From contig CAMFAL010000003.1 of assembly GCA_945948185.1 (NCBI GenBank), positions 1 through 64,000 on the forward strand: a DNA stretch of 64,000 nt, given 5' to 3'. Below are positions 43,301 to 52,183 of this stretch, in pieces (positions within the stretch are counted from its first letter, which is position 1; each line of letters opens with the position of its first letter). The stretch comes from an uncultured Clostridia bacterium (GTDB lineage Bacteria; Bacillota; Clostridia; Oscillospirales; Oscillospiraceae). The notes under the pieces were generated by a model. It had not been told where the DNA came from. It was given only the letters and a program-made list of their open reading frames with translations, and made no database searches. Both the position numbers and the translations under genes were made by a program.

Positions 43301-44965
43301 TCAACCCCAGGCTTCCATGGTCTGGAGCTGAGTGAACACCTCGGTTCCCTCTTCCACACCGGACTTGATCTCCACGTTGTAGTTATCCGAAATACCGATC
43401 TCCACCGGCACGGCCCAGAAGCCGTCGGGGATCTGTTCATCCGCCATGACGCCGTCCAGGGCGTTGTCGGGCCGGTCACCGGAGACATAGACCACCGTGG
43501 CGGCGGAGCCGTCCTCCAGGGACACCGTCCGCACCGCCTGAATGGGCAGGATGAGACAGTTGTCGTTCTGGCTGGCGATCAGGGAGTACTGGATGTTGCT
43601 GTTGACCTGGATCATGCCCTCGGTGTTGTCCATGGACACCACCATGGGGTAGGTGGCCACGCCGTTGTTGACGGTGCTGGACAGGCTGACGCTCTCCACC
43701 ATGCCCATAGCCATATTGCCCCACTGGTCCAGGTCCACCATCATACCGGGCTTGATGTAGCTGATATTCCGCTCGTCCACGTTGGCGTTGACAATGAGCG
43801 TCCTGATATCGGAAATGGTCAGGATCGGCTGCTGGGTGTTGATTTCGTCGCCGGGCTGGATGGACAGGCCGATGACCTTGCCGTCAATGGGCGCCACGGC
43901 ATTGCAGTTGGCCAGGTTCTTTTCCGCCTTCTCCAGCTCCTCCCGGGCCTCTTCCAGGCTTTGCTCAATGCTGAAAATCTCGCTCTCACTGTCCTCGCCG
44001 TCGATGCGCACCAGCACCTGTCCGGCGGACACCTGGAGATAGTTCACCAGGTCGCTGGAGAGAACCGTGCCATTGACGGTGGACTTCAGCTCGCCGGTGC
44101 GGTAGTATTCCAGCTTGCCCGGTTCATAGGGGTAGACGGTCTCACCGTCCACCACGGCGGTGGCGGAGGCCGCCATCTCCGCTGTCAGGGCACCCTCATT
44201 CTCCACGATGATCTCGGCGGAGAACAGCTTGGACCCCTCCGGGGTGATGCGGCTGACCATGTGGACTGCCTCCACCCGGCCAGGAATGGTGGTCATCAGG
44301 GCGGGGACGGAAACCTCCACGGTCTGTCCCACCTTCAGCTCACCGGCATAGGCATAGCTGTAATACTGCTCCAGCCGCAGGCGGGTATCGTCGTTGAGCT
44401 GGGCCACCACCTGACCCTTGGAAATGGTGTCGCCGGGGTTCAGCGTGGCCACCTCCATCAGCTTGCCGGGATAGGACGCTGTCAGGTTCAGACCCGCAAT
44501 GTCCTTCTGTGCAGCGGAGAGCTGCTTCTCGAAGCCCTCCACCTGGCTCCTGGCCTTCTGCACTGCCGCCTGGGCAGCGGGAGAATCCACGGTGAACAGG
44601 GGGGTGCCCGCGGTGACCTCCTGCCCCTCCGTCACCAGCACCTCCAGCACCGTACCGGGGGTGCTGATGGAGATGCTCTCGCTGCTCTTGGCCTTCACAA
44701 TGCCGCTGCCCTCCACCTTGGCAGTGATGGCACCGTACTGGACCACGTCCGTCACCACCTGGGTCTCCTTATTCTTCTTTCCGCCCAGCAGCTTGAACAG
44801 CACACCGCCGATGACAGCAAGCACCACCAAAATAACGCACCAGCGGATGATACGGCGTCGGGTCCTGCGGGACATTTTCTTTTTCACAGGGGTTCCGCCG
44901 GTCCCGGCATCCGTTTCCAGCGGTTCCATCTGGACCTGCTGCTCCTTTTCCATCAATTCAGACAT
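43301..44965 (-). CDS. HlyD/MacA-family membrane-fusion protein
   Basis: 554 residues. One N-terminal membrane helix (about 35-57, after a cytosolic MSELMEKEQQ stretch). Two barrel-sandwich or lipoyl-like halves flank helical hairpins (QSLEEAREELEKAEKNLANC). In Gram-positives such proteins partner MacB-type ABC pumps without an outer membrane. First gene of the four-gene operon. ATG after GAAGGAGAAG. Confidence 0.9.
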   Translation of the reverse strand: MSELMEKEQQVQMEPLETDAGTGGTPVKKKMSRRTRRRIIRWCVILVVLAVIGGVLFKLLGGKKNKETQVVTDVVQYGAITAKVEGSGIVKAKSSESISISTPGTVLEVLVTEGQEVTAGTPLFTVDSPAAQAAVQKARSQVEGFEKQLSAAQKDIAGLNLTASYPGKLMEVATLNPGDTISKGQVVAQLNDDTRLRLEQYYSYAYAGELKVGQTVEVSVPALMTTIPGRVEAVHMVSRITPEGSKLFSAEIIVENEGALTAEMAASATAVVDGETVYPYEPGKLEYYRTGELKSTVNGTVLSSDLVNYLQVSAGQVLVRIDGEDSESEIFSIEQSLEEAREELEKAEKNLANCNAVAPIDGKVIGLSIQPGDEINTQQPILTISDIRTLIVNANVDERNISYIKPGMMVDLDQWGNMAMGMVESVSLSSTVNNGVATYPMVVSMDNTEGMIQVNSNIQYSLIASQNDNCLILPIQAVRTVSLEDGSAATVVYVSGDRPDNALDGVMADEQIPDGFWAVPVEIGISDNYNVEIKSGVEEGTEVFTQLQTMEAWG

Positions 44966-45008
44966 GTCAACACTTCTCCTTCATTGGCTGTTTCGATCTG
45001 TACCAACC

Positions 45009-45037
45009 ATGCTAGTACAGTCTATTCCTTAAAACAA
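45009..45037 (-). promoter_or_regulatory. Promoter of the MacA-MacB-SLH operon
   Basis: Minus strand TTGTTT, 17 bases, TAGCAT, about 44 bases before the ATG. Moderate match. Confidence 0.5.
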
Positions 45038-45109
45038 CAACAAAACGGTTACAGTTTTACCGGATACTTCCCTATTTTATAGACGGAAGGAGCAGCCATT
45101 TGGTTGCAA

Positions 45110-45139
45110 AAAATCGTCCCCAAATCTGGGGACGATTTT
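45110..45139 (-). terminator. Terminator of the TRAP transporter operon
   Basis: Perfect 12-base AAAATCGTCCCC/GGGGACGATTTT stem, 6-base loop, T-run on both strands. Lies just after the permease stop. Confidence 0.9.
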
Positions 45140-45159
45140 TTGTGAAAATATGACGGATA

Positions 45160-47217
45160 TTAAGCCTTTTCGACCTTTTTCTCCATGGCCCGCTGGAACA
45201 GGATGATGCCCACCACCACTGCCAGGCCGATCACATCGGTCAGGGTGCCGGGGATCATCATACACAGGCCGCCGGCTGCCAGGATGACCCGGAACAGGGG
45301 ATTGATGTTCCGGTACAGGAAGCCGTTCAGGGCCGCCGCCACGCCGAACAGGCCCACCAGGGAGCTGATGACGATCTGGACCACCTGGATAGGCGTGGTG
45401 TTGATGAACAACATGGCCGGGTTCAGGGCAAAGATGTAGGGCACGATGAAGGCAGCGATGGCCAGCTTGGTGGCGTTCAGTGCCGTCTTCATGGGCGGTG
45501 CCTTGGCGATGGCGCTGCCGGCGTAGGCCGCCAGAGCCACGGGAGGCGTGATATCGGCCACGATGCCGAAATAGAACACGAAAAAGTGGGCCGCCAGCAT
45601 GGGAATGCCGATCTGATCGCTCATCAGAATGGGCGCGCAGGTGGAGGCCATGATGCAGTAGTTGGCGGTGGTGGGAACGCCCATGCCCAGGACGATGCAG
45701 CACAGCATGGTCAGGAACAGGGCAATGATAGCGGTTCCGCCGGACAGGGACACGATGCCGCGCAGTAGCGTATTAGCGAGGCCAGTGGAGGTGATGCAGC
45801 CCGCCACGATACCGGCCATGGCGCAGGCGGCGGCCACGGTGATGGTTCCCTTGCCACCGGCCTCCAGGGCGTCGACGATCTTGGGCAGGGAGATACTCTC
45901 CGCCCCGCTGTCCCGGCGGACCAGGGACATGACCAGATGCCGGCCGAACCTCTCACCGGCCCGGCTGGCCGTGACGGCGTTGATGATGTTGCCGATCAGG
46001 CCCACCGCGATGGTGACGATGATGGCGATAGCGGCGGAGGACTGCATGGTGCGGGTGCCGTTGGAAACCAGCACCACCAAAATCACCAGAGGCGCCAGCA
46101 GGTAGAGCTTCTTAATGAGGACGCTGAACTTGGGCAGCTCCTCCTTGGGGATGCCCTTCAGGCCCAGCTTCTTGGCCTCCAGATGGACCGCCATGAAAAT
46201 GCCGGTGAAATACAGCACGGCAGGCAGGATAGCCAGCAGGGCGATCCGGGCGTAGGGGATGCCGGTGTACTCCGCCATCAGGAAAGCGGCGGCGCCCATG
46301 ATGGGGGGCATGATCTGGCCACCGGTGGAAGCGGCAGCCTCCACGGCGCCGGCAAACTCACCCCGGTAGCCCGTCTTTTTCATCATAGGAATGGTGACGG
46401 AGCCGGTGGTGACGGTATTGCCCACGGAGGATCCGGACACCATGCCGCACAGGGCGGAGGAGATGACTGCCACCTTGGCGGGGCCGCCGGCAGCGGAGCC
46501 GGCCACGCAGTTGGCCAGGTTGATGAAGAAGTTGGAGATACCGGTACGCTCCAGGAAGGCGCCGAAGATGATGAACACCACGATGTACTTCTGGCAGACG
46601 TTGATGGGGGTACCCATGACGCCGTTGGTGGTAAAGAACAGGTCATAGAGCACCTTGCCGAAGCGGACGTTGGCAAAGGTGTAGACCAGCAGGCAGCCCA
46701 CCACGCACAGGATGGGCAGGCCCACACTGCGGCGGCAGAGCTCCACCAGGGTCAGGATACCCACCACGGCCATAGCCAGCATCAGGGGGTCTTTGGACAG
46801 GACCGTATAGCTGGTGTTGACGATCTTATTGGCATTGAAGGCAAAGTAGAAAAAGGGCAGGCAGCCAACCACCATGATGATGATATCATACCAGGGCATA
46901 TAATTGACCCGGACATGGCCCCGCTTTGCGGGATAGTTCAGATAGCCGATAATGATGATCAGCGCCAGGAAAATGGTCAGGCGGAACTCCGGCAGGCTGG
47001 TGTCAAACAGGGTCAGGTACAGGCAGAACAGGGAAAAACCAGCCATCAGGGCCTTCACAACGATTCCGGGAACGCCTTCCCAGACACGGACATTGGATTC
47101 CCTGTCATACTTTTTCATGACCTCTTCCACATCCGCCGCAGTCCCCACGTCGGCGGAATCCACAGGCGCCGCGGAGGTCTGGGGCGCCGTATCCGGCTTT
47201 CTCTTCAAAAAGCTCAT
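45160..47217 (-). CDS. TRAP transporter permease, fused 4TM/12TM (DctQM-like), TAXI type
   Basis: 685 residues, about sixteen predicted membrane helices. The small (DctQ-like) N-terminal part is fused to the large DctM-like part, as in TAXI-TRAP systems. Conserved glycine-rich regions GAFLERTGISNFFINLANC and GGQIMPPIMGAAAFLMAEYTG. Ion-coupled uptake of organic acids or amino acids with the binding protein encoded just upstream. A soluble N-terminal stretch of about 60 residues precedes the first helix. Confidence 0.93.
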   Translation of the reverse strand: MSFLKRKPDTAPQTSAAPVDSADVGTAADVEEVMKKYDRESNVRVWEGVPGIVVKALMAGFSLFCLYLTLFDTSLPEFRLTIFLALIIIIGYLNYPAKRGHVRVNYMPWYDIIIMVVGCLPFFYFAFNANKIVNTSYTVLSKDPLMLAMAVVGILTLVELCRRSVGLPILCVVGCLLVYTFANVRFGKVLYDLFFTTNGVMGTPINVCQKYIVVFIIFGAFLERTGISNFFINLANCVAGSAAGGPAKVAVISSALCGMVSGSSVGNTVTTGSVTIPMMKKTGYRGEFAGAVEAAASTGGQIMPPIMGAAAFLMAEYTGIPYARIALLAILPAVLYFTGIFMAVHLEAKKLGLKGIPKEELPKFSVLIKKLYLLAPLVILVVLVSNGTRTMQSSAAIAIIVTIAVGLIGNIINAVTASRAGERFGRHLVMSLVRRDSGAESISLPKIVDALEAGGKGTITVAAACAMAGIVAGCITSTGLANTLLRGIVSLSGGTAIIALFLTMLCCIVLGMGVPTTANYCIMASTCAPILMSDQIGIPMLAAHFFVFYFGIVADITPPVALAAYAGSAIAKAPPMKTALNATKLAIAAFIVPYIFALNPAMLFINTTPIQVVQIVISSLVGLFGVAAALNGFLYRNINPLFRVILAAGGLCMMIPGTLTDVIGLAVVVGIILFQRAMEKKVEKA

Positions 47218-47265
47218 ATATTGGCCTCCTCTTAGCGATTTTTTAACGTTCTCTCATAGCACAAG

Positions 47266-47294
47266 GGACTGCGGCGGAAGATCCGCCGCAGTCC
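47266..47294 (-). promoter_or_regulatory. Hairpin between the TAXI binding-protein and permease genes
   Basis: 13-base perfect stem GGACTGCGGCGGA/TCCGCCGCAGTCC with an AGA loop and no T-run. Typical of an mRNA-stabilising or partial-attenuation element that raises binding protein over permease. Confidence 0.6.
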
Positions 47295-47315
47295 GTTGAT
47301 AGCGCAGTCAACTGC

Positions 47316-48266
47316 TTACTTGGTGGGGACGGTAATGCCCTTCTCACTGAAATACTTGGCAGCGCCGGGATGATAAGGCACAGCAGTGACGGAGGAGGCG
47401 AACTCCAGGCTCAGCTCGTTCTTCTTGTCGTGGGCCAGGGTGTCGATGCTGTTGAAGATGCCGGAGACCACATTGTAGATGTCGTCGTCCTTCACATCGT
47501 TGTTGGCGATAATGACAGCGCCCACGGCCACGGTGGTGGCGTCATGCTCCAGGCCGTAAGCGGCGGCGGGGATCACGTTCTTGCTGTAATAGGGAGAAGC
47601 GGCGATCAGCTTCTCAATGTGGGCGTCGTCCAGTTCCACGACGTACACATCGCGGGTGGCGGCCAGAGAGGTAACGGCGGTGGTGGGAGCGCCAGCCACG
47701 ATGAAGGCGGCGTCGATCTTGCCGTCCTGCAGGGCCTCGGCACTGTCGCCGAAGGACTGGTAGGTGGGCTTGATGTCGTCCAGGGTCAGGTCATAGGCGC
47801 CCAGCACATCCAGAGCGTTGAAGTACACACCGGAACCGGAGTCACCGACGGACACGTTCTTGCCCTTCAGATCGGCAACGGTCTTGATGGTGGGATCCAG
47901 AGTGATGATCTGGACCTGCTCCATGTACAGAGCAGCCACAGTGGAGAAGCTGTCGATCTTGCCGGCCTCCGCAAACAGGTTGGTGCCGTTGTAGGCATAC
48001 GCCATAACGTCGGACTGGACGAAGCCCAGCTGAGCGTCACCGGCAGCCATAGCCTCGATGTTGGCCTTGGAGCCCTTGCCCACGATGGCAGTCACGGTGG
48101 TGTCGGTGGTATCGCTGATCTGGCCGGCCAGAACGCTGCCGAAGCCATAGTAAGTACCCTGGTCACCGCCGGTGGTGAAGGTCAGCTCGGTCTTCTTGCC
48201 GCCGCAGCCAGCCAGAGTGGCAGTCATGGTCAGGACCACCAGCATAAGAGCAAATAACTTCTTCAT
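47316..48266 (-). CDS. TAXI-family TRAP transporter solute-binding lipoprotein
   Basis: 316 residues. Lipoprotein signal ending TLAGCG (Cys about 20). NMT1/TAXI fold: LTFTTGGDQGTYYGFGSVLA, DLKGKNVSVGDSGSGVYFNA, and PYYSKNVIPAAAYG. Delivers ligand to the adjacent fused permease. ATG after GAGGATATT; strong promoter upstream. Confidence 0.93.
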   Translation of the reverse strand: MKKLFALMLVVLTMTATLAGCGGKKTELTFTTGGDQGTYYGFGSVLAGQISDTTDTTVTAIVGKGSKANIEAMAAGDAQLGFVQSDVMAYAYNGTNLFAEAGKIDSFSTVAALYMEQVQIITLDPTIKTVADLKGKNVSVGDSGSGVYFNALDVLGAYDLTLDDIKPTYQSFGDSAEALQDGKIDAAFIVAGAPTTAVTSLAATRDVYVVELDDAHIEKLIAASPYYSKNVIPAAAYGLEHDATTVAVGAVIIANNDVKDDDIYNVVSGIFNSIDTLAHDKKNELSLEFASSVTAVPYHPGAAKYFSEKGITVPTK

Positions 48267-48318
48267 AGTAATATCCTCTTTTCCTTTTTTGATACGGGGG
48301 TCAATGCATTACTTGCAC

Positions 48319-48347
48319 ATCATACCGCAACCGCTGTCATTTTTCAA
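48319..48347 (-). promoter_or_regulatory. TAXI-TRAP operon promoter
   Basis: Minus strand TTGAAA, 17 bases, TATGAT. About 45 bases before the ATG. The rest of the 48267-48517 gap holds a weak CCCAAACC/GGTTTGGG long-loop stem and no gene. Confidence 0.75.
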
Positions 48348-48517
48348 GTCTTTTTTCATATTCCCAGAGATTTTTCTGCAAGTGCATTCGCTTTATCCTG
48401 CATTTTCTTTAACCGGATAAGGTTTTAAAGTCCCAAACCATCCAGGAGGTAGTATCTTTATACAACTCTCCCGGCCCTCTCCACCGCCGGTTTGGGCAAA
48501 TCGACGGCAGTCACCTT

Positions 48518-51500
48518 TCATCGGATGGTAAGCAGCAGCTGGCCGCCCTTGACGGTGTCGCCCTCCTTCACCTCGATGGAGCCCACCACGCCGCTCATGC
48601 GGGCGGTGATGGCTGTCTCCATCTTCATGGCCTCAATGGTAGCTAGAGTCTGGTTCTTCTCCACCGTGTCGCCCACCTTGACGTTGATCTTGCTGACGGC
48701 GCCGGGAATGGAGGCACCCACCTGGCTCTTGTCCTCCGGGTCGGCCATGGGAACCTTGACAATGTTCTTCTGGGCCGCCTCATCGGGCACCTGCACGTCA
48801 CGGCGGATACCGTTGAGCTCAAAGCTAACGGTGCGCATGCCCTCTTTATCGACCTCGCCCAGCCCTAGGTATTTGATGACCAGGGTCTTGCCGTCGGCGA
48901 TGTTGACCTTGTTGGTCTCGCCCACCGCCAAACCGTGGAAGAACACATGGCTGCCCAGCCGCATGATGTAACCGTACTCCTTCTGGCTCTTGACAAAGTC
49001 CTCCACCACCTTGGGATACAGGCAGTAGCTGAGAACAGCCCGCCAGGAGGGATCCGGATCGAAAGCCTGCATCTCCCGCTTCTTTGCCTCAAAGTCCACA
49101 GGCTTCAGCAGTTCGCCGGGGCGGCAGGTAATAGGCTCCTTGCCTTTCAGAACCACCTTCTGCAAGTCCTTGGGGAAGCCGCCGGCGGGCTGGCCCATCA
49201 TGCCGGAGAAGTAGCTGACGGCGCTGTCCGGGAAGGCCAAGCCCTCACCTTTCGTCACAATGGTCTCGGGCGTCAGGCCGTTCTGGGTCATAAAGATGGC
49301 CATGTCGCCCACCATCTTGCTGGAGGGCGTCACCTTCACGATGTCGCCCAGCATCTCGTTGACCACCCGGTAGTTCTCCTTGACCTCCCGGAAGCGGCTG
49401 CCCAAGCCCAGGGATTCCACCTGGGGCTTCAAATTGGTGTACTGGCCGCCGGGGATCTCATAGCGGTAGATGTCGGTGCTGTTGCACTTGATACCGCCCT
49501 CGAAGGAGTCGTAGCGCTTCCGCACATCCTCCCAGTAATCAGTCAGGTACTGCAGGCGGTCCAGGTCCATGCCGGTATCCCGCTCCGTTCCCTGCAGGGC
49601 CGCCACCACGGCGTTCATGGAGGGCTGGCTGGTCATGCCGGCCATGGAACTGACGGCCAGGTCCACCACGTCCACGCCGGCCTCCGCCGCCATCAGGCAG
49701 GTGGCCACCTGGTTGCCGGAGGTATCGTGGGTGTGAAGCTGAATGGGAATGCCGATCTCCTGCTTCAGGGTGGAGACCAGCTTCTTGGCGGCGTAGGGCT
49801 TCAAAATGCCGGACATATCCTTAATTGCCAGCATGTGGGCACCCCGGTGCTCCAACTCCTTGGCCAGCTTCACGTAGTAATCCAGGGGATATTTGTCCCG
49901 CTTGGGGTCCAGGATGTCTCCGGTGTAGCAGATGGTGGCCTGGCAAATCTTGTCCTGATTCAGCACCTCGTCCATGGCCACTTCCATGCCGGGCAGCCAG
50001 TTCAGGGAGTCGAACACCCGGAACACGTCGATGCCGGAGCGGGCGGCTTCCTTGATGAACTCCCGGATCACGTTGTCGGGGTAGTTGGTGTAGCCCACGG
50101 CGTTGGCGCCCCGGAGGAGCATCTGTAAGAGCAGATTGGGTGCCTTTTCCCGAATCAGGTCCAGCCGCTCCCAGGGGGACTCATGGAGGAAACGGTAGGC
50201 CACGTCGAAGGTGGCGCCGCCCCAGCACTCCAGGGAAAATGCGTCCGCCAGAATTTCAGAAGTACCCTCCATGCCCTTCACAATATCACGGGTGCGAACC
50301 CGGGTGGCCAGCAGAGACTGGTGTGCGTCCCGGCAGGTGGTGTCGCAGATCAGCAGCTTCTTCTGATCCAGCACCCAGTCCGCCACGGCCTTGGGGCCCT
50401 TGGAATCCAGCATCTGCTTCAAACCGTCGGGACGGCTGCCGGTGACTGGGGGAAACCGGCACTCGTCATACATCTTGTGCTCTCCCTGCTCCTTCACCAC
50501 GATGTTGCCGACGTATTTCAGCATCTTGGTAGCCCGGTCCAGGCTCTCATCGATCTGGAACAGCTCCGGTGTCTCATCGATGAACTTGGTGTGGCACTTG
50601 CCCGCCATAAAAGTGGGGTTCTTCAGGATGTTGGTGATAAAGGCGATGTTGGTCTTGACACCCCGGACATGGACCTCGTTGATGGCACGGGCCGCCTTGC
50701 GGCAAACACCGGCGAAGGTATTATCCCAAGTGGTGATTTTCACCAGCAGGGAGTCATAGTAGGGAGAGATCACGGCACCGGTGTAGGCGTTACCGCCGTC
50801 CAGCCGGATGCCGAAGCCGCCAGCAGAGCGGTAAGCGGTGATTTTGCCGGTGTCGGGGGCGAAGTTGTTGGTGGGATCCTCAGTGGTGACACGGCACTGA
50901 ATGGCGTAGCCGTTTTGATGGACATCCGCCTGGCAGGTAATGCCGATCTCCGGGTCGCTGAGGGGCCTGCCCTCCGCGATCAAAATCTGAGAGCGCACCA
51001 GGTCGACGCCCGTCACCATCTCGGTGACAGTGTGTTCCACCTGGATGCGGGGATTCATCTCAATAAAATAATGATTTCCGTCCTTGTCCACCAGGAACTC
51101 CAAGGTACCGGCGTTGACATAGCCCACGTATTTGGCGATCTTCACCGCATCCTCATACAGAGCCTGGCGCACCTTCTCGTCCACAGAGAAGGCAGGAGTA
51201 AATTCCACCACCTTCTGATACCGCCGCTGGAGGGAGCAGTCCCGCTCATACAGATGGACCACATTGCCGGATTCGTCGCCCAGAATCTGAACCTCGATAT
51301 GCTTGGGCTCCACCAGGAATTTTTCCATGAAGATATCGTCATTGCCGAAAGCCTTCTTGGCCTCGGCCTTTACCAGGTCAAAATTGACGCCCACCTCTTC
51401 CACGGTGTCGCAGCGGCGCATACCGCGGCCGCCGCCGCCTGCGGCGGCTTTCAGGATGACAGGAAATCCGAATTCCATGGCCAGCTTCTGGGCCGCCTCA

Positions 51501-51934
51501 CGGCTCTTCAGAGGCTCAGTAGTGCCGGGAGTCGTAGGTACGCCGCAGGCCACCGCCATCTGCTTGGCAGAGAGCTTATCACCCATCATGTCCAGGATCC
51601 TGGAGCTGGGACCGATGAACTTGATGCCGGCATCCTCGCAGGCCCGGGCAAAGTCACCGTTCTCGGACAGGAAGCCGTAGCCGGGATGGATGGCGTCGGC
51701 ACCGTGTTTCTTGGCCAGTTCAATGATGCGCGGGATGTTCAGATAGGCTCCCAGAGGGCTCTCGTTTTCGCCGATCAGATAGGACTCGTCGGCGGCAGTA
51801 CGGAAAATACTGTAAGTATCCTCATTGGAATAGATAGCGATGGTCTGCAATCCCAAGTCGTGGCAGGCCCGAAAAATCCGCATGGCAATCTCGCCGCGGT
51901 TCGCTACCAGCACTTTTTTGAACATTTTGCTCAT
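48518..51934 (-). CDS. pyc: Pyruvate carboxylase
   Basis: 1138 residues from MSKMFKKVLVANRGE (AAGGAGG upstream; an in-frame extension to 52084 lacks a site). Biotin carboxylase domain about 1-450 (KAAAGGGGRGM, EMNPRIQVEHTVTE), carboxyltransferase domain about 530-800 (LLICDTTCRDAHQSLLATRV), C-terminal biotin carrier with the biotinylated EAMKMETAI about 25 residues from the end. Makes oxaloacetate from pyruvate, HCO3- and ATP. Single-chain form, full length. Confidence 0.97.
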   Translation of the reverse strand: MSKMFKKVLVANRGEIAMRIFRACHDLGLQTIAIYSNEDTYSIFRTAADESYLIGENESPLGAYLNIPRIIELAKKHGADAIHPGYGFLSENGDFARACEDAGIKFIGPSSRILDMMGDKLSAKQMAVACGVPTTPGTTEPLKSREAAQKLAMEFGFPVILKAAAGGGGRGMRRCDTVEEVGVNFDLVKAEAKKAFGNDDIFMEKFLVEPKHIEVQILGDESGNVVHLYERDCSLQRRYQKVVEFTPAFSVDEKVRQALYEDAVKIAKYVGYVNAGTLEFLVDKDGNHYFIEMNPRIQVEHTVTEMVTGVDLVRSQILIAEGRPLSDPEIGITCQADVHQNGYAIQCRVTTEDPTNNFAPDTGKITAYRSAGGFGIRLDGGNAYTGAVISPYYDSLLVKITTWDNTFAGVCRKAARAINEVHVRGVKTNIAFITNILKNPTFMAGKCHTKFIDETPELFQIDESLDRATKMLKYVGNIVVKEQGEHKMYDECRFPPVTGSRPDGLKQMLDSKGPKAVADWVLDQKKLLICDTTCRDAHQSLLATRVRTRDIVKGMEGTSEILADAFSLECWGGATFDVAYRFLHESPWERLDLIREKAPNLLLQMLLRGANAVGYTNYPDNVIREFIKEAARSGIDVFRVFDSLNWLPGMEVAMDEVLNQDKICQATICYTGDILDPKRDKYPLDYYVKLAKELEHRGAHMLAIKDMSGILKPYAAKKLVSTLKQEIGIPIQLHTHDTSGNQVATCLMAAEAGVDVVDLAVSSMAGMTSQPSMNAVVAALQGTERDTGMDLDRLQYLTDYWEDVRKRYDSFEGGIKCNSTDIYRYEIPGGQYTNLKPQVESLGLGSRFREVKENYRVVNEMLGDIVKVTPSSKMVGDMAIFMTQNGLTPETIVTKGEGLAFPDSAVSYFSGMMGQPAGGFPKDLQKVVLKGKEPITCRPGELLKPVDFEAKKREMQAFDPDPSWRAVLSYCLYPKVVEDFVKSQKEYGYIMRLGSHVFFHGLAVGETNKVNIADGKTLVIKYLGLGEVDKEGMRTVSFELNGIRRDVQVPDEAAQKNIVKVPMADPEDKSQVGASIPGAVSKINVKVGDTVEKNQTLATIEAMKMETAITARMSGVVGSIEVKEGDTVKGGQLLLTIR

Positions 51935-51988
51935 AAAGCATCCTCCTTTTTCATACAAAACATCCATATAAGCCTCTAATTTTTTACA

Positions 51989-52018
51989 AGTATACGCTTC
52001 CATTTTTGCCGGTTGCAA
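51989..52018 (-). promoter_or_regulatory. pyc promoter candidate
   Basis: Minus strand TTGCAA, 18 bases, TATACT, about 48 bases before the ATG. Another TTGAAA box further up has a poorer -10 but includes GTAATGTTAC, a perfect 10-base palindrome that could be an operator. Confidence 0.5.
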
Positions 52019-52144
52019 TGGTTTTTTCCCGTTCAAGTACATTTTCGGAAAAAATTCCAGATTTTTGCGTAACATTACCCGCATTTTTGTCTATTTTTCA
52101 AGGACTAATGTTTGCGTATCAAGGACATTTTGGAGTAGAAACGA

Positions 52145-52164
52145 CCCCGGGCAAATACCCGGGG
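52145..52164 (-). terminator. Hairpin after thrS
   Basis: CCCCGGG/CCCGGGG with a 6-base loop. The minus-strand tail is TCGTTTCT, only weakly T-rich. Confidence 0.55.
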
Positions 52165-52183
52165 CCGCCGCCTGAGATCGTTT

